Shown here one piece after another: positions 52,598 through 60,409 of a DNA stretch of 64,000 bases (the first letter of the stretch is position 1; every line of letters starts with the position of its first letter). A model generated the notes under the pieces. The model had not been told where the DNA came from, made no database searches, and saw nothing but the letters and a program-made list of their open reading frames with translations. Source of the DNA: DASPKM01 sp963817075. Lineage in GTDB: Bacteria > Bacteroidota > Bacteroidia > Chitinophagales > Chitinophagaceae. The position numbers and the translations under genes are program-made. The stretch is taken from positions 744,001 to 808,000 of the forward strand of contig CAWFMT010000005.1 of the NCBI GenBank assembly GCA_963817075.1, read 5' to 3'.

Positions 52598-54271
52598 TCA
52601 TTCCACCTTCATCCGGGTTGTACTGCTATTGAGGCCAGGCCAGTTTTCAATGCAGGATGTAATTCCAAATCGTGCGACATACTCACCAGGAGGAATACTC
52701 AACTGAATTTTTGCGAGTAATTGCTGTTTTTCTGATTTAATATCAGCGAGTGTGAGGTTGGTCATCAATCTAAAAGGAGGGTCTTTCATGTTTTCGAAGA
52801 TCGCAATCCAGATATGTGCAGTGTCATATCCTTTGTCTGACCGAGCAAGCATGTCTTGGTTGGTTCTTATATCAAGAGTTATGGAGAGCTGCTCATCCTT
52901 TTTCCCCTTCAGCTCAGATTTGCAATTGACCCTTATTGATTGGAACGAAAAATATTGAGGTATAACTGCTGTATAAAATCTTCCCTTGGAAGTCATAAGT
53001 GAATCGCGGTAAAATTCCTTATACCTGCCTTTATAGACATTGAATGCTTTTTGTCCGAGAAATGAATCATCAATTGGCCAGTAATTATAATTATTCCGCC
53101 TGTAGTAAACACTGTTCAGTGAAAATGTAGGCTGACCTGTGTAGAACCAGTATTTAGATGCAAACTGATAAGAATCAGAAAAAAATACAGGCAGTCCATT
53201 TGCTTTTGTACGAATTGAATTCACCCATTCCTTGTTTCCAAGTATTTCCTCTGATTTAACCCAAAAGGTTGGAATGCCTCCCACCATAAATATCCTGCAT
53301 ACCAGAACTAAAGGAAGTGTGAGAGCAGCCATATAGAACATAAGCCTGCGCATCCTGTTATTGAAGAAAATATATTGATGGCTCAGAACTATGATGCCTG
53401 TAATAGCGGGAAAGGTCCAATTTGCTTCAACTCTTCCTTTCAATGTTGTTAAAAGAAAAAACAATAAGATCCCTATGGTTGTGGTGCGTAGAGCCTTCTC
53501 TGTAAGATCGGCCGGCCGTTTTTTTACCGTGGCCCATAAAAGTGGAATTCCTGCGAGTGGACCCAATACCAGAAGTTGGACGAGGATGTAATCTGTGGTA
53601 TATGAAAAACTATAAGATGTTGGATTGCGTTCGAAGAGGTGATACTGAACAGATGGAAAATCATTTCGGTACTGCCAATAAAGATGAGGAAAGAAAAGTA
53701 TCAGGCTCACCAAACCAGCCAGGTAAATATGATAACTGGTCAATAAGCGAGGATTGGATGCAATTGTAAAAAGCACAATCAGAACTCCATGATACTTACT
53801 ATAACACATCAGGGCAATGCATACACCCAGAAAAATGCTGTTGCTGATATTCTTTTTTTCAAGAAGCCTTCGGTATAAAAGAAAAAATAGAGTAGAAAAA
53901 AATAAGAGCGGGATGTCTGGCACTGCTATTATCCCACCTATTTGAAGAATGCCCATCGAAATGGCTATGCAATAGAAAAGCGGGTCGTCCTTCTCTTTCA
54001 ATAATTTTTCAATCATCCAGAGAGTTGCCGTACTCATAAGAAGGATCAATAATCGAAGGCCGAGCTCAGTGGGAATTAAGTAGTATCCAAGTTTTATAAG
54101 GATGGCGATCATTGCAGGGTGATCAAAATATCCATAATCAAGAAAATTAGAATACACCCAATAATATGCCTCATCATCAAATAATTCAGTAGCCGTGGCC
54201 TGAATAAGGTTGAGGAATAGCCAGGTCAGAAAGAATACCTGCTTGTGATTTCTTATTAAAAACTGTTTCAA
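52598..54271 (-). CDS. GT39 family glycosyltransferase (PMT_2/ArnT-like)
   Basis: A 557-residue polytopic membrane enzyme that would use a polyprenyl-phosphate sugar donor. The first periplasmic loop contains DDEAYYWVYSNFLDYGYFDHPAM, the D-E-A/Y-Y motif of ArnT/PMT_2 enzymes (quoted in part: DDEAYYWVYSNFLDYGYF). About ten helices follow, then a 190-residue periplasmic beta domain at the C-terminus. The frame begins with TTG (54269-54271); no ATG is available until residue 54, so TTG is the likely start. The acceptor is unknown; lipid A or a surface glycan is possible. Confidence 0.85.
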   Translation of the reverse strand: MKQFLIRNHKQVFFLTWLFLNLIQATATELFDDEAYYWVYSNFLDYGYFDHPAMIAILIKLGYYLIPTELGLRLLILLMSTATLWMIEKLLKEKDDPLFYCIAISMGILQIGGIIAVPDIPLLFFSTLFFLLYRRLLEKKNISNSIFLGVCIALMCYSKYHGVLIVLFTIASNPRLLTSYHIYLAGLVSLILFFPHLYWQYRNDFPSVQYHLFERNPTSYSFSYTTDYILVQLLVLGPLAGIPLLWATVKKRPADLTEKALRTTTIGILLFFLLTTLKGRVEANWTFPAITGIIVLSHQYIFFNNRMRRLMFYMAALTLPLVLVCRIFMVGGIPTFWVKSEEILGNKEWVNSIRTKANGLPVFFSDSYQFASKYWFYTGQPTFSLNSVYYRRNNYNYWPIDDSFLGQKAFNVYKGRYKEFYRDSLMTSKGRFYTAVIPQYFSFQSIRVNCKSELKGKKDEQLSITLDIRTNQDMLARSDKGYDTAHIWIAIFENMKDPPFRLMTNLTLADIKSEKQQLLAKIQLSIPPGEYVARFGITSCIENWPGLNSSTTRMKVE

Positions 54272-54307
54272 TTTATCAGGAAATCAAGGTTGTAAATGAA
54301 ATTGACT

Positions 54308-54853
54308 TTAATTTTTTTCTATGCCTTCAATTGCCATATTTAATCGCTGGCGATAATCTCCGCTTATTTCCACCCATGGAACTGTTTGATTGATCAATAT
54401 GTCTTTATATATCCTGTATAATTTCTCGCGAGGTTCTGGATCGGGATATTCGCGCAAGGGATCCGCCGACCATGGTAAGTCTATGTTACATAAAAGATAC
54501 AGGTCGTACTTTCTCTTGACGATCTGATCTATGATCCACAAATGGCAATTATTAAAAACAAATTCGCTCCACACCTTCATCACGTACATATCTGTGTCAA
54601 TAAAAAGCAGATTCCGTGAAGTTGAAGTTTTAAGTTTATCATTCTTTCTCTTCAATAAGTATTGTTCTTCCAGCTCAACCTGTCCTTTCGATATCTCCAG
54701 TAAATCATCATAGGTATATCCCATTCCTCTTTTGCCCAGGTATTCTCTTGCAAATTCAGGCACCCAGTCGGTCTTGTAATGATCGGCAAGTTGTTTGCAG
54801 AGCGTGCTTTTCCCAGTTGATTCCGGTCCGATGATCACAATTTTTTTTGTCAT
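54308..54853 (-). CDS. NadR-like ribosylnicotinamide kinase (AAA ATPase)
   Basis: A 181-residue P-loop kinase: Walker A IIGPESTGKSTLCKQL (residues about 6-21), WVPEFAREYL, DTDMYVMKVWSE, and LREYPDPEPREKLYRIY. These match the kinase half of NadR, which phosphorylates nicotinamide riboside to NMN. The adenylyltransferase and HTH halves are missing. Its ATG overlaps the stop of pnuC by four bases, so riboside uptake and phosphorylation are coupled, a well-known Bacteroidota arrangement. Confidence 0.9.
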   Translation of the reverse strand: MTKKIVIIGPESTGKSTLCKQLADHYKTDWVPEFAREYLGKRGMGYTYDDLLEISKGQVELEEQYLLKRKNDKLKTSTSRNLLFIDTDMYVMKVWSEFVFNNCHLWIIDQIVKRKYDLYLLCNIDLPWSADPLREYPDPEPREKLYRIYKDILINQTVPWVEISGDYRQRLNMAIEGIEKN

Positions 54854-55566
54854 TCCCTTCCTGTTGAATGGTTGACCAATTCATTTTTGCGCGCACGGAC
54901 CTTCCATTCCTTCAACCCAAAAAAGGCCATAGTAAGGAGCACAAGATAATATACACTGGTAAACTCAAGATCCTTAACAGCATACAGAGGAATGGAAGCA
55001 ATGTTTGTTGCTATCCACCAATACCAGCTTTCAACCTTCTTGCGCGCCATTAACCACATTCCAGTAAAAGCGGTAGCGGATGCAAACGCGTCTGCCCAGG
55101 GAATTGCGTTTGGATAGAAATTATTTTTTAAATAGGCTAATAGAAAGTACAGAACAATATAGCAGCCCACGAAGAATCCTACTTCCTGCCACAACTCTCC
55201 TTTTGTTGAAAAACGGATCCGGACAAGTTTTCCCTGATGTTTATCTTTCTTCATCCACAGTGCCCAACCATAAATGCTGACAATTGTGTAGTAAAGATTT
55301 ACAGAAGCTTCGCCGATTAACTGCGCATCTAAACTGATATAGATATAGATTATGGTATTGATCAGACCGACAGGATAAACAAGGATGTTCTCTTTTCTGC
55401 TGAACCAAACACTTGCAATCCCGGCAAACACGGCGATGTATTCCAGGAGACTGGTTTGCCTGATCCCACTGAGGAAATCTTCGATGAATTGCAAGTGTTC
55501 AAATTTGTACAAATATATCCTTTGGGTTTTTGCCGATTCTGCACGTTTATCCTTCCCACAACCCAA
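54850..55566 (-). CDS. pnuC: Nicotinamide riboside transporter PnuC
   Basis: A seven-helix membrane transporter. PnuC marks are YIAVFAGIASVWFSRKENILVYPVG, NLYYTIVSIYGWALW and SWYWWIATNIASIPLYAVKD (quoted in parts of no more than a strand or helix). The frame has no ATG at its N-terminus. The longest form begins with TTG at 55566; a TTG at 55494 would give MQFIEDFLSG, which resembles the family start more closely. The upstream half of the longer form looks non-conserved. The 4-base overlap with the NadR-like kinase gene indicates coupled translation. Confidence 0.85.
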   Translation of the reverse strand: MGCGKDKRAESAKTQRIYLYKFEHLQFIEDFLSGIRQTSLLEYIAVFAGIASVWFSRKENILVYPVGLINTIIYIYISLDAQLIGEASVNLYYTIVSIYGWALWMKKDKHQGKLVRIRFSTKGELWQEVGFFVGCYIVLYFLLAYLKNNFYPNAIPWADAFASATAFTGMWLMARKKVESWYWWIATNIASIPLYAVKDLEFTSVYYLVLLTMAFFGLKEWKVRARKNELVNHSTGRE

Positions 55567-55643
55567 TTCATAAATATTTAATCCATTTTGTTACAAATTC
55601 TGCTTAGCTTATTCGTCCTTTTATTCACCATAAATCAAATTGT

Positions 55644-56021
55644 ATGTCAACCCAAGAAGCTGTAATGACAACACAGGAAATCGCCAATCGCCTTGTTGAG
55701 CTTTGCCGAAGTGGAATGTATGAGGAAGCCCAGAATGAACTCTTTAGCGAGGATGCCGAAAGTATTGAACCTGCGCATGCTCCGGGATTAAAAACCGTAA
55801 AAGGTCTTAGTGCCATTAAGAAGAAAGGTGAGGAGTTCCAGCAAATGCTTGAAGCGGTCCATGGTGGACAGATAACTGACCCAATTGTGGTTGGTAAATT
55901 TATTACTCTCGGAATGATCATGGATGCAACCTTCAAAGGAATGGGTCGCCAGAAAATGGAAGAAGTTGCAGTTTATGAAACGAGAGATGGAAAAATAGTG
56001 AAGGAAACATTTTTCTTCTGA
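55644..56021 (+). CDS. SnoaL/NTF2-like protein
   Basis: A 125-residue cytoplasmic protein of the NTF2-like cone fold. The N-terminal helix TTQEIANRLVELCRSGMYEEAQNELF (quoted in part), the SEDAESIEPA strand, and GQITDPIVVGKFITLGMIMDA fit the SnoaL-like polyketide cyclase/nuclear transport group. No catalytic residue can be named. ATG at 55644; an in-frame ATG eight codons later (MTTQEI) is an alternative start. Convergent with the SRPBCC gene, with a strong hairpin between. Confidence 0.8.
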   Translation: MSTQEAVMTTQEIANRLVELCRSGMYEEAQNELFSEDAESIEPAHAPGLKTVKGLSAIKKKGEEFQQMLEAVHGGQITDPIVVGKFITLGMIMDATFKGMGRQKMEEVAVYETRDGKIVKETFFF

Positions 56022-56034
56022 TCAAAAAAGCGAT

Positions 56035-56070
56035 AACAGGATCTGGATGCAATTCAATTCGGATCCTGTT
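56035..56070. terminator. Hairpin between convergent SnoaL-like and SRPBCC genes
   Basis: An 11-pair stem, aacaggatctg with cggatcctgtt (one G-T), 14-base loop. It can end transcription from both sides. On the minus strand a T-run follows after a few bases. Confidence 0.65.
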
Positions 56071-56081
56071 CTTGACAAGTT

Positions 56082-56600
56082 TCAACTTTTCTCACAGAGT
56101 TTTTTAAGGTTGTTCAGTCCTTCTACAAATTGGTGATTGAGATTCTTATTTATCATTGGCCACATCAGGCGAGCCATTGGAAAAGGCAGATTGCCCGCAT
56201 TTTGCCAGGTTACTTTTGTTTCATTTGTCCCCCAATCTTCAAACAGCCAATTATCTCTCGCTTGTGATTTCCATGGTCGCAGAAATTGCAAATCAAAATG
56301 AATATGACGATTGTCGATATCCCTGATGGTAAGTGAACCAGCTCCTATTTTTTTTCCATTCCATTCATATTGATGACCTGCCGTTTTAGGTTCGCCGCTG
56401 ATAGTTGCCGTTGCTGAAGGTTCCATTCTTTGCCAGGGGTTCCACTCTTTGAAATGATTTAGATTGCCGACGCGGTCCAGGACCTCGGATTGAGGGCTTC
56501 GTATGATGATCGACTTTTCAAGATTGTATTTATTTGGCGAGAAGGCTGCAATCAACAACAATAGTAAAATAAGACCCCCAAGGATGTATAATACGATCAT
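56082..56600 (-). CDS. SRPBCC family protein with N-terminal membrane anchor
   Basis: A 172-residue protein. A hydrophobic helix (MIVLYILGGLILLLLLIAAF) is followed by a START-like domain: IIIRSPQSEVLDRVGNLNHFKEWNPWQRM (quoted in part: SEVLDRVGNLNHFKEWNPW), the typical polyketide-cyclase/dehydrase helix-grip signature. The C-terminal helix FVEGLNNLKKLCEKS closes the ligand cavity. Ligand unknown. Different from the AHSA1-type SRPBCC at 17.6 kb, which is soluble. Confidence 0.85.
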   Translation of the reverse strand: MIVLYILGGLILLLLLIAAFSPNKYNLEKSIIIRSPQSEVLDRVGNLNHFKEWNPWQRMEPSATATISGEPKTAGHQYEWNGKKIGAGSLTIRDIDNRHIHFDLQFLRPWKSQARDNWLFEDWGTNETKVTWQNAGNLPFPMARLMWPMINKNLNHQFVEGLNNLKKLCEKS

Positions 56601-56664
56601 GGACTGCAGTTTAATGGAATTTACTGCATCTCACAGAAAACAACAAACCCCTTTTGAAGATTGG

Positions 56665-57489
56665 TCAAAGGCTTATTCGTCCAAAGACGGTCACATAAAA
56701 CAATTGTTGTCCATTTTGAGTAGTCTCCCGCTCGTTTTGAGTTATTAGATTTTGTGGAATCGCAAAAGTTGGGCTAACCCCAAGCGTTAGTTTGCCTATT
56801 GAATATAATATTGGTGCACTAGCCTCATATGAGAGAACATTCAACTTTCTGAATTGTTTTACTTCGGTTTCCTCACCAGTTGGAATAAAGAGAATGTTCC
56901 TTTTTACATAGTATTCCCTGGTTGAGTTTTGTGTTCCAGCATAAACATACAGTGATGGGTCAAAGAATAGATTTCCTTTCTGCAGACCAGAGAACTTGAA
57001 TAGATGATCCAATCCAGCATACCCAACAAAGTCAGTATTGTCCCCGAATTTAATTTCCACTCCTGTGCTAAGATTACAGACCTTATTGAGATTTGAAATC
57101 TTGAATCCTGCAGAGAGATTTATTGCTGATTGGACAAGCCTGATTTCTTTTTCAAAAAAATATTTTGCAAGAAAAATTCCTCCAGTCCAGTTTTCGTTTC
57201 CCATTTTGAAATCATATCCAGCTTCAACTGAAAGTCCTGCATAATTTGAATTCCTTGCGTCAATGGTAAATATGCCGCTCCCATTTATATAGATCCCATT
57301 TCTAAAGGCCAGCCCGATTGTTGGAATTATCCCTTGCATTCTAATACTATCCGTTCTTCCATAATAATTCAAAGTGGAGCTATATGAAATCCCTGCAGAA
57401 AAGTTTACCGCTCGGACTTCTGAGGTATCCTGAGCCTTCCCTTTTGCAAAAGGAAGGATGATAATCAAGAGAGGAATGATTGTTTTCAT
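56665..57489 (-). CDS. Hypothetical outer-membrane beta-barrel protein
   Basis: A 274-residue exported protein (signal about 1-19, GKAQ end) composed of alternating strands such as VNFSAGISYSSTLNYYG, IYINGSGIFTIDA, FVGYAGLDHLF and a C-terminal YVTVFGRISL with terminal hydrophobic residues, typical of an outer-membrane barrel. No named family. It follows the 198-residue low-complexity secreted protein gene on the same strand, 54 bases apart with a strong hairpin between, so the two may be functionally related. Confidence 0.7.
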   Translation of the reverse strand: MKTIIPLLIIILPFAKGKAQDTSEVRAVNFSAGISYSSTLNYYGRTDSIRMQGIIPTIGLAFRNGIYINGSGIFTIDARNSNYAGLSVEAGYDFKMGNENWTGGIFLAKYFFEKEIRLVQSAINLSAGFKISNLNKVCNLSTGVEIKFGDNTDFVGYAGLDHLFKFSGLQKGNLFFDPSLYVYAGTQNSTREYYVKRNILFIPTGEETEVKQFRKLNVLSYEASAPILYSIGKLTLGVSPTFAIPQNLITQNERETTQNGQQLFYVTVFGRISL

Positions 57490-57505
57490 GGTACAAGAAT
57501 TATTA

Positions 57506-57534
57506 ATCCCGCCCCAATGTTTCAGGGGCGGGAT
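57506..57534 (-). terminator. Strong hairpin between two secreted-protein genes
   Basis: A perfect 10-pair GC-rich stem, atcccgcccc with ggggcgggat, and a 9-base loop. It lies between the stop of the 57543 gene and the start of the 56665-57489 gene. The following T-run on the minus strand is weak, so it may attenuate rather than end transcription, or stabilise the upstream mRNA. Confidence 0.65.
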
Positions 57535-57542
57535 AATTGTGA

Positions 57543-58139
57543 CTACTTATTTTGGGTATTTACATTCGATTCTGATCTTAATTCAGCTTCGGCTTCTATT
57601 GCTTTTATATCTGACAATTTTTGCTTGACTGAGCTTTTGGTTTTTTTGAGTTTGTTTTTTGTTCTTGTTGAGGTGGAGGAGACTTTCTCAGAGACGGCTG
57701 TTTTGCTTTCAGAAATTGTCTCTGCAACATCCTTTTCACCTGTGGTTACTCCCTTACCGTTGGCATTGGCTCCAATGGCCTCGTTCATTTGCAAGCCTGA
57801 TTTCAACTCAAGATTGGATCCTGCTTCAGATGAACTGGCAAGATTCAATTCAGAATTTGTACTGGTTTGACTTGTTGAGCTCAGCGACTTTTCTGTAACG
57901 GATGCACCCTTCTTCTGAATTGTTTCAGTTGTTCTACGAGTTTTCTCAATTCCCTTATCTCTAAGATTTCTCACGCCCGCTCCCGTATTAGAGAGTGTCT
58001 GCCTTAAAGAAGGCGTTCCAAAATTCGTGGCAGATTTGATGCTTGTGGATGATACTGCGCCAAGACTGACCTGCGCATTCGATTGCGAAGAGATAAGCAT
58101 GGTTGTTCCCGCAATCAATCCAATGATTGTTGTTTTCAT
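57543..58139 (-). CDS. Secreted low-complexity Ser/Thr/Lys-rich protein
   Basis: A 198-residue protein with a signal peptide (MKTTIIGLIAGTTMLISSQSNAQ; cleavage after SNA). The mature part is rich in Ser, Thr, Lys, Ala and Glu, without cysteine, and likely disordered or coiled (KSLSSTSQTSTNSELNLASS, then TSTRTKNKLKKTKSSVKQKL). No family is recognised. Its promoter region contains the 8-pair palindrome at 58220-58238. Confidence 0.65.
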   Translation of the reverse strand: MKTTIIGLIAGTTMLISSQSNAQVSLGAVSSTSIKSATNFGTPSLRQTLSNTGAGVRNLRDKGIEKTRRTTETIQKKGASVTEKSLSSTSQTSTNSELNLASSSEAGSNLELKSGLQMNEAIGANANGKGVTTGEKDVAETISESKTAVSEKVSSTSTRTKNKLKKTKSSVKQKLSDIKAIEAEAELRSESNVNTQNK

Positions 58140-58219
58140 ACTTCGGTTTTTAATTAATAAATAAGAATCAAAAAAAAATCAGCACATTTTCTCAAGCTTC
58201 TGGTCTACATCAAGAGGGG

Positions 58220-58238
58220 GATACAACCGGGTTGTATC
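58220..58238. promoter_or_regulatory. Palindrome upstream of the 198-residue secreted protein gene
   Basis: gatacaac at 58220-58227 pairs with gttgtatc at 58231-58238 across a 3-base loop. It lies about 80 bases before the ATG at 58139 and might be an operator or an RNA hairpin; no regulator is known. Confidence 0.4.
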
Positions 58239-58251
58239 AACATTTGGGGTA

Positions 58252-58280
58252 AAAAAAAGACCTCCCATGTTATGGAAGGT
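58252..58280 (-). terminator. Terminator of the NifU-family gene
   Basis: On the minus strand a stem accttccat/atgggaggt (one mismatch) is followed by eight T residues (complement of 58252-58259). It lies 32 bases after the nifU-like stop codon. Confidence 0.8.
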
Positions 58281-58311
58281 TTAATATTATGTGAAGAAAA
58301 AATAAAAATAA

Positions 58312-58908
58312 TTATTCTGCTTCTGCTACAACTTCTTTCACTTCAGGTATCATTCTTTTCATCATCCCTTCTATTCCAGCCTTTAATGTAATCATCGATG
58401 ATGGACAACCGCTACAGCTACCCTGGAGCATCAGGTTAACCACTCCTTCTTCATAGCTTTTGAATTGAATAGCCCCACCATCCATTTCAACTGCAGGCTT
58501 AACATAGTTATCAAGTAATTCTTTAATTCTTTTAACCACGTCATCATCATCGGCCAAGATATCATTGCTTGATTCCTGCTTCATCGCAAGTATTTCCTCT
58601 TCGTTGACAACAGGCTTGCCTTCTTCAAGATATTCTTTCAAAAACTGACGGATCGTAGGGATTACATCCTGCCAATCAGTTTCCTGTGTTTTTGTAAGTG
58701 TAATAAAATTGCTGGCGATGAATACGCTTCTTATGAATGGAAAGCCAAATATCTCAATCGCAAGGGGTGAGGGTTTTGCAGATGATACATCTGGAAAATC
58801 AACGCTCTTCCCTGGATAGAGTAGTTTATTTGCCACAAATTTCATAGTCTCCGGATTCGGTGTCATTTCAGTATAGATACTTATTACCGGATTTCCTGTC
58901 TTGATCAT
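58312..58908 (-). CDS. NifU-family Fe-S scaffold/carrier (Nfu type)
   Basis: Carries Fe-S clusters to apoproteins. The 198-residue protein has the Nfu N-terminal domain (TEMTPNPETMKFVANKLLYPG) and the NifU C-terminal domain with the cluster-binding C-x-x-C in LQGSCSGCPSSMITLKAGIE. Same layout as human NFU1 and bacterial Nfu. There is no N-terminal U-type scaffold domain. The ATG is at 58906-58908. Confidence 0.94.
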   Translation of the reverse strand: MIKTGNPVISIYTEMTPNPETMKFVANKLLYPGKSVDFPDVSSAKPSPLAIEIFGFPFIRSVFIASNFITLTKTQETDWQDVIPTIRQFLKEYLEEGKPVVNEEEILAMKQESSNDILADDDDVVKRIKELLDNYVKPAVEMDGGAIQFKSYEEGVVNLMLQGSCSGCPSSMITLKAGIEGMMKRMIPEVKEVVAEAE

Positions 58909-58975
58909 AGTACAAAAATTATGTTACAAAAATAAGCAATCGCGAGTTGAGCTGGTTTCTGAAATCGGGAAAAGC

Positions 58976-59368
58976 TCAATGGTCGCAATCTTCTGAATGA
59001 GCATGGTTGTGAACCCTGCATGAACGATAGTTCAAGAAATGGGCCGCAATTATGAGTAAAACGGCAAACGGAAGTATGTAGTACTGATATTGATGCCAGA
59101 CTTGTTTCGCAAACAAAAGAAGAATACCTAAGCTAAACATTAACAAAGGGATAAGGCTGTGATGATGACGCTTATATCCATGCCACAATGAATATGATCC
59201 AATTCCAAGGGCAAGAAAGATCATTGTGTATTCAAACGAAACGTTGTCAATTAGCTCAATTCCCAAAACTGGCAAACTTGAAAGAAAGAGGGGTAAGAGG
59301 GCACAATGGATTGCACAAGCAACAGAGGTACCTACTCCTAACGCATCCCAATTGACCTTTCGTAGCAT
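58976..59368 (-). CDS. MerC-domain membrane protein
   Basis: A 130-residue inner-membrane protein with four helices. The MerC signature is in the first helix: TSVACAIHCALLPLFLSS, with two cysteines. The C-terminal tail is rich in His, Cys and acidic residues (CRVHNHAHSEDCDH), fitting metal binding. MerC proteins were described as mercury transporters; most environmental homologues are of unknown metal use. It diverges from the SCO gene with only 93 bases between. Confidence 0.88.
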   Translation of the reverse strand: MLRKVNWDALGVGTSVACAIHCALLPLFLSSLPVLGIELIDNVSFEYTMIFLALGIGSYSLWHGYKRHHHSLIPLLMFSLGILLLFAKQVWHQYQYYILPFAVLLIIAAHFLNYRSCRVHNHAHSEDCDH

Positions 59369-59461
59369 CCATGCAAATATATTAAGTGCAACGCTGTTGC
59401 AAAAGGATTGTTTGGCTTTTTTTACATTCTTTTAGATTTCAGCTGTGCTTAATTTTGAGGA

Positions 59462-60097
59462 ATGAGCAAGAAAGCCTGGTTTTACATTGCATTTTTCGGG
59501 GTTCTGATTGTGGGATTCTATTTTTCGCTGACCAGGCTGCTTCCGGAATTCGGGAAGGTAAAGTTGCCGGTTCTAAGTTCTGTTCAGCCATTTTCCTTTA
59601 TAAATCAGGAAGGTAAGAAGATATCTCAGGCCGATGTTGAAGGCAAAGTCTATGTAGCAGAATACTTTTTTACCACCTGCAAAGGCATATGTCCAAAGAT
59701 GAACCGGAATATGCAGGATATCTATCAGCAGTTTAAGGACGAACCAGATTTCCGGATTTTATCTCATACTGTTGACCCGGAAACCGATAGTGTCGGCAGA
59801 CTGAAATGGTATGCTGATTCCTTAAAGGCTGATCCCTCAAATTGGTGGTTTCTGACTGGAGAAAAAGATAGTTTATATACATCCGCCCGCCAGAGTTACC
59901 TTCTTGATGATCCTCAAAACAGCAGGATCCCTATTGAGGAACAATTTCTGCACACACAATTCTTTGCGCTCGTAGACAAGGGAGGACAGGTAAGGAAGAT
60001 TTATGATGGTTTACAAAAAAAGGAATTAGATCGCATGAGAGAGGACATTGCTGATCTTTTGAAAGAACCAGGTATTAAAATCTCAAGTTCCAAATGA
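59462..60097 (+). CDS. SCO1/SenC family copper-handling thioredoxin-fold protein
   Basis: Delivers copper to the CuA site of cytochrome c oxidase, or acts as a thiol-disulfide partner. The 211-residue protein is anchored by an N-terminal helix (about 6-27). The Cu-binding C-x-x-x-C is in FTTCKGICPKMNR (about residues 73-85), and the distal His is in FLHTQFFALVDKGG. Length normal. It is followed by a long repeat and then the fur-like gene. A TAATTTTG -7-like element ends five bases before the ATG. Confidence 0.92.
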   Translation: MSKKAWFYIAFFGVLIVGFYFSLTRLLPEFGKVKLPVLSSVQPFSFINQEGKKISQADVEGKVYVAEYFFTTCKGICPKMNRNMQDIYQQFKDEPDFRILSHTVDPETDSVGRLKWYADSLKADPSNWWFLTGEKDSLYTSARQSYLLDDPQNSRIPIEEQFLHTQFFALVDKGGQVRKIYDGLQKKELDRMREDIADLLKEPGIKISSSK

Positions 60098-60409
60098 CAA
60101 TAACAGACAAAAAACAAATCTCAAATTCCAAATCTCACAGAAACTTCAATAGCCAATAGGAAGGTTTATTTTATCTCTCAATTATTTGTTCCTATTTTTT
60201 GCTCTTGTTGTTTGGTATTTGATTTTTCATGCCTATTCTTTGGTAATTGTTATCTGGGTTTTGGTTTTTAACCCTAATTTTTTTACCGCAGAGAATAAGA
60301 GAACACGGAGTTTCGCAGAGAAGATTTTTGCGTCTTTGCTTACTTTGCTTCTTTGCGTGAAATTTTTATTTTAAATTTTAAATTTTGCATTTTACATTAA
60401 TTAGGGTCT
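60098..60409. repeat. Inverted copy of the 40.5-kb mosaic repeat
   Basis: The 312 bases hold no gene. They contain ttaccgcagagaataagag, then gcgtctttgcttactttgc with ttctttgcgtgaaat, and close with ttttgcattttacattaatt. These are reverse complements of elements at 40465-40484 and 40690-40760, arranged in the mirrored order. The left half (caaatctcaaattccaaatc, ttttggttttta) matches the aaccaagaacc/ttggaattt modules of the same element loosely. Confidence 0.75.
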
